A stretch of DNA of 19,766 bases from Phycisphaerales bacterium UBA6054 (lineage in GTDB: Bacteria > Planctomycetota > Phycisphaerae > Phycisphaerales > UBA1924). The notes below the pieces were generated by a model. The model was not told the DNA's origin. It made no database searches and was given only the letters and a program-made list of their open reading frames with translations. Shown piece by piece: positions 13,620 through 19,766 of the stretch (the first letter of the stretch is position 1; the number at the start of each line of letters is the position of its first letter). The translations under genes and the position numbers were made by a program. Location: assembly GCA_002429045.1 (NCBI GenBank), contig DIYM01000013.1, positions 1 through 19,766 of the forward strand. The letters are read 5' to 3'.

Positions 13620-15749
13620 ATGTTGGCACGCACGCTCGCGGTCGGTTTGGTCGGGGTCATCGGCACGGGTCTGCCTGCGAGCGGCCAGGACGCCGGCGGG
13701 GCACCGCTTGCCGAGCCGGCGCCGCTCTTGGAACTCCACACGCAAGGCATGGGACGGTGGCCGGTCGATCCCAAGGACCAGGGCCTGTACCGCGCGTTCG
13801 CGATGCTCGGTGACCGCCTCGATGACCTGGCCCGAGAAGTGGACATGGACGACGCGCAAGCGGGCGCGATGGCCCTGGCCTGGGACCTGCTCACTTCGGG
13901 CATCGCGGTGCGCGTCACCGAGGCCCGCGGCGGGCCGGGTTTCGCGGCGAGGGCCGTGTTCAGCCCCGCCGAAGGGACCGACGCCGGCTCGGTGCTCGAT
14001 GAGGTCCTGGGACTGGTCGAGTTCGCGGGGATTCCGATCGAACGCGACGCCGGCTCGGCCCAACTCTCCACACCCGTCGGGCAGGCCGATCTCTCTGTCG
14101 ATGAAGGCGCACTCCGGCTCGCGGTCGGTTCATCACCGGCGCTCGACGTGAGCATCCCCCGTTACGACCTCCCCGAAGGTGTCACGCCGATCGCCAGCGG
14201 GCAGGCCGACATCGGCGGCCTGATCCGTGTGTTCGCGCCCGACTCCGGGCAAGGGATCGAGGAACTGACCCGGATGCCGGGCGGCGCCATGTTCGCCGCA
14301 CTGCTCGGGCCGGACGCCCCCGTGACAACCTTCGCGATCGGCGTGGACGACCGGCGGGCGCACGCGGTCTCGGTTTCGACCGGCGCGCTCGCGCTCATGC
14401 AGACCCAGGGTTACACCCTCGGGGGAGGGTTCTCGCGGGAGGACTTCGCGCGCGTCCCCGCCGACGCGGTCCGAGTGGTCGCCACGCCGGTGGCCACCGG
14501 GCAGCTCGTTGAAGCCTTCGACGCGCTCGAAGCAGAGACCGGCGAGAACCCGTTGCGGGAGGTCGACGAGATGCTCGGCATCGATCTCGCCGGCGACGTG
14601 CTCGCCAACGTCGGGCCCGAGATGCTCGTCTATCAGTCCGAGTCGACCGGGGGCGGCGGGCTCACCTCGACCGTGCTCATCGCCAACGTTTCAGACCCCG
14701 CGGCCCTCGGGCGGGCGCACGCCCGCATCGTCGAGCGGGCCAACGAGTTCGGGCGCGGCCTGGCCCGCGGCTACGCCCGCGTCCGCACCTTCGACATCGA
14801 CGGTGTTGCCGCGTTCACCCTCAACACACCGGGGATCCCGATCCCCCTGGATCCCGCCTGGACTATTCTCAACGGAAAGCTCGTCATCGCCCTGTCCCCG
14901 GGCTCGCTGACAGCCGCGATCCACCAGATGCGTGGTGCCGACACCAGCGTGCTCGACAACCCTTTGTTCGAGCGGGCCGTCGGTGAGCGGATGCCCGAGG
15001 GACGCGTCGCGACGCTCACGTTCACGGATGCGCCGAGGCTGTCCCGAAGGGGATACGGGCTGACCAAGATGCTTCTCGCGGGCGTCGCGAACGGCGTGCG
15101 ATCACCCGCCGATCCCGACCGGGTGGGCTTCGAACTCATGCCCGCGTACCACGAGTTCGTCGAGGGTATCGAGCCGTCCGGCTCGCTCTCGTGGTGGCAA
15201 GGCGAAGATCTCTGGAGCCACAGCGTGGGCGACCGTTCCGTGACCGTCCAGTGCGCCGCGCTGGCGGGCTCGTTCGCTGACGTTCAGGCGGTGTTCGTCC
15301 CGGCGCTCGCGGCGGGCGTCATCCTGCCGGCGCTGGGACAGGCCCGCCAGGCGGCACAAGAGGTCAAGAGTGCGACGCAGGTCCGCTCGGTGGCCCAGGC
15401 TGTCGTTGTCTACGGAACCGCGAACAACGATCGGGGTCCCGAATCGATCCAGCAGCTGATCGAGGTCGGCCTGATCGATCCCGAGATTCTGATCTCCCCT
15501 CACGGACCGGCGATCGACGGCGGGCCTGACATCACCGTCCGGCTCGACCGTCCCGGCATGGCGATGAGCTTCAATGGGCAGTACATCTTGGCGATCGACC
15601 GAGCCATGCTCGTGAACGGGCACCCGACCGTGAATGTTGGCTTCGCCGATTCGCATGTCGAGGCGATGGACCGGGCGACACTGCGGATCATGCTCGAGCA
15701 ACCGATCAACGAGGGGGCCGCCGCGGCTCTGCAGCTCCCGAATTTCTGA
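13620..15749 (+). CDS. Secreted protein of unknown function with pseudopilin-like C-terminus
   Basis: A 709-residue protein. Residues 1-22 are a signal peptide (ARTLAVGLVGVIGTGLPASG). Residues about 30-545 form a long region of repeated beta/alpha elements that resembles large secreted DUF3352-type proteins; I cannot name a family with confidence. From about 553 the sequence changes. A hydrophobic stretch VFVPALAAGVILPALGQARQA is followed by VKSATQVRSVAQAVVVYGTANND and finally NVGFADSHVEAMD (672-684). This closely mirrors the helix, LRQL-like segment and H-x9-DG end of planctomycete pseudopilin-like proteins, but lacks FTLIE and has DSH instead of DGH. If the second hydrophobic stretch spans the membrane, most of the protein is outside the cytoplasm. 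It sits between hutU (divergent) and hutH (convergent, four bases apart). Confidence 0.8.
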   Translation: MLARTLAVGLVGVIGTGLPASGQDAGGAPLAEPAPLLELHTQGMGRWPVDPKDQGLYRAFAMLGDRLDDLAREVDMDDAQAGAMALAWDLLTSGIAVRVTEARGGPGFAARAVFSPAEGTDAGSVLDEVLGLVEFAGIPIERDAGSAQLSTPVGQADLSVDEGALRLAVGSSPALDVSIPRYDLPEGVTPIASGQADIGGLIRVFAPDSGQGIEELTRMPGGAMFAALLGPDAPVTTFAIGVDDRRAHAVSVSTGALALMQTQGYTLGGGFSREDFARVPADAVRVVATPVATGQLVEAFDALEAETGENPLREVDEMLGIDLAGDVLANVGPEMLVYQSESTGGGGLTSTVLIANVSDPAALGRAHARIVERANEFGRGLARGYARVRTFDIDGVAAFTLNTPGIPIPLDPAWTILNGKLVIALSPGSLTAAIHQMRGADTSVLDNPLFERAVGERMPEGRVATLTFTDAPRLSRRGYGLTKMLLAGVANGVRSPADPDRVGFELMPAYHEFVEGIEPSGSLSWWQGEDLWSHSVGDRSVTVQCAALAGSFADVQAVFVPALAAGVILPALGQARQAAQEVKSATQVRSVAQAVVVYGTANNDRGPESIQQLIEVGLIDPEILISPHGPAIDGGPDITVRLDRPGMAMSFNGQYILAIDRAMLVNGHPTVNVGFADSHVEAMDRATLRIMLEQPINEGAAAALQLPNF

Positions 15750-15753
15750 TCGG

Positions 15754-17277
15754 TCAACCCGCGCCGGTGAACCGTCCGTCTTCGATCAATCGCTCGATTG
15801 CCTGGATATCCGGGGTTGGGCTGCGATCCTGGGAGAGCGCGGGCACGACATCGCGGATCATCCCGATCGATGCCTCGACCATCACGCCCGAACGGTGGGG
15901 GCGGTGCGACTCCATCGCCTCGGCCGCGCACAGCAACTCGATCGCGACGACACTGCGGCAAAGCTCCACGCCGCGCGCCGCCTTCGCGGCCGATCGCGGG
16001 CCGAACGAGTTGTAGTCTTCCATGCCCGCGCAGGTCGAGAGGTTCGCGACCGACGCGGGGTTCGCGAGCCCGATCAGTTCGTTGCACATCGCCGCCGCCG
16101 CGTACTGCACGATCATCAACCCGCTCTGCAGCCCCGGCTTGGGCGAAAGGAAAGCGCGAAGCTCCGAGTGCGGATCGAACACGCTGAGCATGTGGTACAC
16201 GCGACGCTCCGCGATCCCCGCGATGTGAGCGATCGGGATCGCCAGCATGTCCAGCGGGAGCGCGACTGGCATCCCGTGGAAGCAGCCGGCCGACACGATG
16301 TCCGTCTCCCCGCCCGCGTCGAAGACGAGCGGGTTGTCGCTCACCGCCCCGAGTTCGTCGAGCAGGCGTGCCTCGCACGACCCGATCGCGTCGATCGCGG
16401 CCCCCAAGACCAGCGGTGCGCAGCGGAACGAGTACGGGTCCTGCACGCGGGGATCGCCCTCGGCATGGGACGCAACGATGTCACCGCCCGCCAGCAACGC
16501 ACGGAGCCTCCCCGCCACCAACGCGGCGCCGGGCTGGTTCCTGGCTTCATAGACGCGCCGGTCGAGGTACCCGTGGCTCGCGCGGACCCCGTCGATGGAC
16601 ATCGCCGCGGCGTGCAGCGCGCTGGCCGTCACACGCCCGAGATCCTCGCACACCAGCGCCATCCGTGCGCACATCAGGTGCGTCCCGTTGATGAGCGCCA
16701 GGCCCTCCTTCGGTCCCAACTCGATCGGACCGATGCCCGCTCCCCGCAGCGCTTCGGCGCCGGGCATCCGCCCCCCGGCGACGAACGCCTCGCCCTCGCC
16801 CATCAGCACCAGCGCGACGTGCGCGAGCGGTGCCAGATCGCCCGACGCGCCGACCGATCCCGACTCCGGCACGACGGGGGTGATCCCCTGGTTGAGCAGC
16901 CGGATGATCTGCTCGATCAACTCGATGCGCACGCCCGACCGCCCGCGCGAGAGCGACGCCGCCAGAACGAGCATCATCCCGCGGACCACCTCCTCGGGCA
17001 GCGGCTCGCCCACGCCGGCCGCGTGCGATCGGATCAGATTCCGCTGCAGCGTCGCGAGATCCCCCCGCTCGATCCGACGGTTCGAGAGCGACCCGAACCC
17101 GGTGTTGATCCCATAGTGCGCCCGTCCGTCGTCCAGCGTGCGCTCGAGCAACACCCGCCCGCGAGCGACGGCCTGGCGTGCGGTCTCCGAAATCAGAGCC
17201 TCTTCGCGGTCTCGCGCGACTCGAACGACCTCCGCCGGGCTCAGTGCGGGGCGTTCCCCGATCGATACGGTGCTCAT
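15754..17277 (-). CDS. hutH: Histidine ammonia-lyase
   Basis: A 507-residue enzyme that removes ammonia from L-histidine to give urocanate, the first step of the pathway. The self-made MIO cofactor forms from Ala144-Ser145-Gly146 in SGSVGASGDLAPLAH. Other family marks are Tyr55 in YGINTGFG, PKEGLALINGTH, RVQDPYSFRC, and the C-terminal AGMEDYNSFG segment. The length is normal. The start at 17277 gives the expected N-terminus; the ribosome site is weak (CAAGAA). The frame runs upstream across ctlX only as a shadow. It is a single gene, divergent from ctlX with 62 bases between the starts. This short gap must hold both promoters and may allow shared control. Confidence 0.97.
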   Translation of the reverse strand: MSTVSIGERPALSPAEVVRVARDREEALISETARQAVARGRVLLERTLDDGRAHYGINTGFGSLSNRRIERGDLATLQRNLIRSHAAGVGEPLPEEVVRGMMLVLAASLSRGRSGVRIELIEQIIRLLNQGITPVVPESGSVGASGDLAPLAHVALVLMGEGEAFVAGGRMPGAEALRGAGIGPIELGPKEGLALINGTHLMCARMALVCEDLGRVTASALHAAAMSIDGVRASHGYLDRRVYEARNQPGAALVAGRLRALLAGGDIVASHAEGDPRVQDPYSFRCAPLVLGAAIDAIGSCEARLLDELGAVSDNPLVFDAGGETDIVSAGCFHGMPVALPLDMLAIPIAHIAGIAERRVYHMLSVFDPHSELRAFLSPKPGLQSGLMIVQYAAAAMCNELIGLANPASVANLSTCAGMEDYNSFGPRSAAKAARGVELCRSVVAIELLCAAEAMESHRPHRSGVMVEASIGMIRDVVPALSQDRSPTPDIQAIERLIEDGRFTGAG

Positions 17278-17339
17278 GAAGCGATTCTTGCACGCTCGCA
17301 CACCGAGCGGCCGGGTGGTGCCCTGCCAATCATGACAGC

Positions 17340-18299
17340 ATGAGCAAGCCGCGACAGTCTGACCTCCGCGAGCGGCATCAGACAGCGTCGCGTGTGCTGA
17401 TGATCCGCCCGGGTTCGTTCGGGCGCAACGACGCCGCGGCTGGCACAAACGCTTTCATGCAAAGCGTTTCCGGTGCTCGGGGCGATATCGCGGCCCGGGC
17501 CCGCGCCGAGTTCGACGGGCTTGCCCAGGCCCTCACGGACGCGGGTGTCGAGGTCCTGGTCGACGATGAGCCCGAACTCCCCGACTCGGTCTTCCCGAAC
17601 AACTGGATGTCGTTCCATCAACCCGAATCCGGCCCCGCGGTCGTGGTGACCTACCCGATGGCGACACCGCTCCGCCGAAAGGAACGCCGATCGAGCGTGC
17701 TGAACATGATCAGCAAAGCCGCCGGCGGAAGCCTCCGCAGCATCGCCCTCGAGCGGCACGAAGCCGAGGGGCACGCGCTGGAAGGCACGGGGAGCCTCGT
17801 GCTGGACCGTGTCGCGGGGGTCGCGTTCGTGTGCCGGTCGCCAAGGGCCTCGGGCCGTGCCCTGGATGCCTGGTCGGACGCGACCGGATTCGAGACAGTC
17901 CGCTTCGACGCCTGTGATCCTTCGGGCGTGCCGGTGTACCACACCAACGTGCTGATGTCGATCGGGACGGGGTTCGCGGTGTTCGTGCCCGAGACGGTTG
18001 CGGACCCGGTGACCCGCGCGGGCCTGCTCTCGCGGCTGGACCGTCTCGGCAAAGCCGTGATCACCCTGTCGGTTGTTCAGATGGGCGAGATGTGCGCAAA
18101 CATGCTCGAGCTCCGATCGGCATCCGGGCAGCCGATCGTCGCCATGTCGACCCGCGCTCTCGACGCGCTCGACCGGGCGCAACGCGATGCCATCGAACGG
18201 TTTGGCGGCATCGTGCACGCGCCGATCCCGACGATCGAAGCGGTGGGCGGAGGGAGCGTCCGCTGCATGATCGCCGAACTCGGCGACGCGGCTTTGTAA
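17340..18299 (+). CDS. ctlX: CtlX-type citrulline hydrolase (guanidine-modifying superfamily)
   Basis: A 319-residue protein of the arginine deiminase/DDAH-like superfamily. The substrate-binding PDSVFPNNWMSFH (81-93), EGTGSLVLDR with Glu148, PVYHTNVLMSIG with His201, and GGGSVRCM with the nucleophile Cys309 give the full Glu-His-Cys catalytic set. The pattern fits the citrulline utilisation hydrolase CtlX, described in Francisella as converting citrulline to ornithine with release of ammonia and carbon dioxide. Related enzymes act on dimethylarginine or arginine, so the substrate is not certain. The start at 17340 has no clear ribosome site. Gene order opposite hutH suggests a nitrogen-scavenging role together with histidine use; this is inference. 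Confidence 0.85.
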   Translation: MSKPRQSDLRERHQTASRVLMIRPGSFGRNDAAAGTNAFMQSVSGARGDIAARARAEFDGLAQALTDAGVEVLVDDEPELPDSVFPNNWMSFHQPESGPAVVVTYPMATPLRRKERRSSVLNMISKAAGGSLRSIALERHEAEGHALEGTGSLVLDRVAGVAFVCRSPRASGRALDAWSDATGFETVRFDACDPSGVPVYHTNVLMSIGTGFAVFVPETVADPVTRAGLLSRLDRLGKAVITLSVVQMGEMCANMLELRSASGQPIVAMSTRALDALDRAQRDAIERFGGIVHAPIPTIEAVGGGSVRCMIAELGDAAL

Positions 18300-18347
18300 A
18301 AAAAGTGTTCGGCCGACGCGGCCTTGACGCGGTCTTTATAAAAGAGC

Positions 18348-18378
18348 TTCGCGCAACCTTGCGCGAACCCTTGCGCGA
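18348..18378. repeat. Palindrome plus extra half-site upstream of the pseudopilin-like gene
   Basis: TTCGCGCAA (18348-18356) and TTGCGCGAA (18359-18367) are perfect inverted arms with a two-base spacer, and a third copy TTGCGCGA follows at 18371-18378. They lie after an AT-rich patch (TTTATAAAA, 18335-18343), 70-100 bases before the ATG at 18450. An operator is plausible. As RNA, the arms could also form a hairpin, but there is no U-tract, so a terminator for ctlX is less likely. Confidence 0.45.
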
Positions 18379-18449
18379 TGCTCATCCGGGATCGGGCGCG
18401 GCTCGGTACTCTTCCGCCGTTCCTCTCATATCACCACCCGGAGATCTCC

Positions 18450-19505
18450 ATGCCACAGGTTCCGCCCGCCGCAACAAAGCGACAGCGCCAGGCGTTCACG
18501 CTGATCGAACTGCTCGTCGTCATCGCGATCATCGCTCTCCTGATCGGGATCCTGTTGCCCGCGATCGGACAGGCACGCCGCACCGCATGGGCAGTCGTCG
18601 CCGGGACAAACGCACGGTCGGTGATCCAAGCCGCCGCGATCTACAACGTCGACACGGCCGGTTTCTACCCCCCGACCTACGTCTACGCCAGCAGCGAGAA
18701 GGGGTACGACTGGGACGTGGACCTGCAGCGTGAGTCGCACCCGCTGCCCCAGAACGGGTACATCCATTGGTCGTATGCGCTGTTCAACAACGGCGAGGTC
18801 CCGGACAACACCTTCGAAACCCCCGCGGTGCTCTCTCGCGGTGCGCCACGGACCAACCCGGGCCCGGACTTCGATCTCTGGGAGCCGGACCAGGTCAACG
18901 GTGTCGGTTCGACGTTCACCGATGATCCGAGCCAGCCGGTTGACCGTCAGGTGGGCCGACTCGCGTTCGCATCCAATGCCGCGATCATGCCCCGGAACAA
19001 GTTCAACACCAATGACCGCCGTCAGGCCAAGCTCGTCCGCGAGTTCCAGCTTGTCCGGCCCGCTCAGGAGATCCTCATCACCGAGTTCAAGGAGACCGCG
19101 AACTGGCGTTCTTTGGCCGACCCGGTGGATGACACCTCCTCTGTGATCAAGAGCCACCGCCCGATCACGCCATTCTTCGGGCTTTCGGCCGGAGCGGACG
19201 TGTTTAACGAGCTCAACCGCGGTGTGCCGAGTTACGCGTATCCCGATACGGAAGAACTCCGTGAGGTGATCAACACCCTTGACAGCAGTCAGATCGGATT
19301 GATCGTCGGCCAGGGCGGCTCGAACTCGTCTCTCGAAGCCGTCGGTGATCACCACGGCGGGAAGGTCAACTTCGGGTATGCCGACGGGCATGTCGAGCTC
19401 GACGAGCTCGTGAACACCATCGTCGAGCGCAAATGGGGAGACCGCTTCTACAGCATGACCGGCGACAACCGGATCGACGAGGACGGGATGCCCGGAACCC
19501 CGTAA
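18450..19505 (+). CDS. Type II secretion pseudopilin-like protein with H-x9-DG C-terminus
   Basis: A 351-residue protein. Residues 10-38 hold the prepilin signature: basic stretch KRQRQ, then AFTLIELLVVIAIIALL, with Ala instead of the usual Gly before the Phe where prepilin peptidase would cut. The hydrophobic helix runs into LLPAIGQARRTAW, and the C-terminus carries DHHGGKVNFGYADGHVE (300-316), the H-x9-DG motif of the planctomycete family. These proteins are numerous in planctomycete genomes and are thought to be exported, membrane-anchored, pilin-like proteins of unknown function. The start at 18450 is supported by GGAG six bases upstream; an in-frame ATG at 18378 overlaps the third half-site of the palindrome and is less likely. 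The gene ends at a clear terminator. Confidence 0.9.
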   Translation: MPQVPPAATKRQRQAFTLIELLVVIAIIALLIGILLPAIGQARRTAWAVVAGTNARSVIQAAAIYNVDTAGFYPPTYVYASSEKGYDWDVDLQRESHPLPQNGYIHWSYALFNNGEVPDNTFETPAVLSRGAPRTNPGPDFDLWEPDQVNGVGSTFTDDPSQPVDRQVGRLAFASNAAIMPRNKFNTNDRRQAKLVREFQLVRPAQEILITEFKETANWRSLADPVDDTSSVIKSHRPITPFFGLSAGADVFNELNRGVPSYAYPDTEELREVINTLDSSQIGLIVGQGGSNSSLEAVGDHHGGKVNFGYADGHVELDELVNTIVERKWGDRFYSMTGDNRIDEDGMPGTP

Positions 19506-19519
19506 GCAAGGCAATCCAA

Positions 19520-19552
19520 CACGCCGTGCGGGACACCGTGCGGCGTGCTTTT
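19520..19552 (+). terminator. Rho-independent terminator
   Basis: CACGCCGTGCGG (19520-19531) pairs with CCGTGCGGCGTG (19536-19547) over 12 positions, two of them G-U, around the loop GACA, and is followed by CTTTT. It lies 15 bases after the pseudopilin-like gene. Confidence 0.85.
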
Positions 19553-19556
19553 CAGC

Positions 19557-19633
19557 GGGGCGTACGGACCGTGCCCCGGGACTCACAAGGAAGTTCGCTC
19601 GGTTCACTCCGTCCCCACGCGCGTGCGTTGGGG
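19557..19633 (+). other. Structured leader of the last gene
   Basis: Two further inverted repeats lie between the terminator and the next gene: GGGGC..GCCCC (19557-19577, with inner ACGG/CCGT) and CCCCACGC with GCGTTGGGG (19613-19633, one bulge). They could fold in the 5' leader. No known riboswitch is recognised and no confident promoter was found in this 176-base gap. Confidence 0.25.
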
Positions 19634-19681
19634 AGCGCTATCGGTTTGCACGGTTGATTCTCATCAAGGAGAGAGATCACA

Positions 19682-19766
19682 ATGCTTTCGAACACCCAGA
19701 AGATCGGTCTCGTCATCGCCGCCTGCGGCGGCGCCGCGTCCGCCCAGCCGTTCGCCGTCAACGGCT
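19682..19766 (+). CDS. Start of a secreted protein (3' end outside window)
   Basis: Only 28 codons are visible. They encode a signal peptide: MLSNTQKIGL, a hydrophobic core VIAACGGAAS, and a likely cleavage site after SAQ or ASA. The ATG follows AAGGAGAG (19666-19673) by eight bases. A cysteine in the core (AACGG) is not in a clear lipobox. The function cannot be told. Confidence 0.7.
   Translation, partial: MLSNTQKIGLVIAACGGAASAQPFAVNG

Noticed and set aside
15634..17343. 569-codon plus-strand frame opposite hutH
   Set aside because: Antisense shadow of hutH overlapping the end of the 709-residue gene; not protein-like.
18426..19607. 393-codon minus-strand frame opposite the pseudopilin-like gene
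   Set aside because: The plus-strand product has clear FTLIE and H-x9-DG motifs, and the minus frame also crosses the terminator hairpin.
1..19766. tRNA, rRNA, CRISPR array, insertion sequence or integrase
   Set aside because: No regularly spaced repeats, transposase motifs or tRNA-like folds were noticed by eye; composition is even throughout.

Overview
This 19.8 kb window is high-GC, densely coded bacterial DNA. The best guess for its source is a planctomycete of the Phycisphaerae type. That rests on a pseudopilin-like protein with an FTLIE N-terminal helix and a C-terminal H-x9-DG motif (DHHGGKVNFGYADGHVE), on a second secreted protein with a related C-terminus, and on the base composition. 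No rRNA, tRNA, insertion sequence, integrase or CRISPR array was seen.

Layout. Bases 1-3123 hold the 3' part of an HrpA-type DEAH RNA helicase. Facing it is a minus-strand operon (5447 to 3196): a TPR-like protein, a diverged ECF-sigma-like protein with one predicted membrane helix, and a thioredoxin-fold peroxiredoxin-like protein with a signal peptide. Divergent from it is a small secreted protein with eight cysteines (5716-6225), ending at a strong hairpin shared with the convergent panD. Two plus-strand genes follow: an NADPH-dependent FMN reductase and an ElbB/DJ-1-like protein.

From 8135 to 18299 lies an amino-acid catabolism region with all four enzymes of the histidine to glutamate plus formamide route: HutH (15754-17277), HutU (11769-13523), HutI (8135-9358) and HutG (9355-10230). 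All four are on the minus strand but are not one operon. hutG and hutI follow a sirtuin gene in a tight sir2-hutG-hutI unit, while hutU and hutH stand alone, each facing a convergent plus-strand gene (a DUF2071 protein and a 709-residue secreted protein). Divergent from hutH is a CtlX-type citrulline hydrolase of the guanidine-modifying superfamily. Histidine and citrulline breakdown are therefore neighbours. No HutC- or HutP-like regulator is present.

The window ends with the pseudopilin-like gene, a clear intrinsic terminator, and the first codons of another secreted protein. Items most worth a second look are the membrane-anchored sigma-like protein and its operon, the sirtuin (YxxR acyl-pocket motif, apparently lost zinc site) embedded in the hut unit, an Asn in place of the usual metal-ligand Asp in HutI, an insert beside the catalytic Cys of HutU, and the 709-residue protein with a pseudopilin-like tail. 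I do not see a clearly new defence or mobile system.
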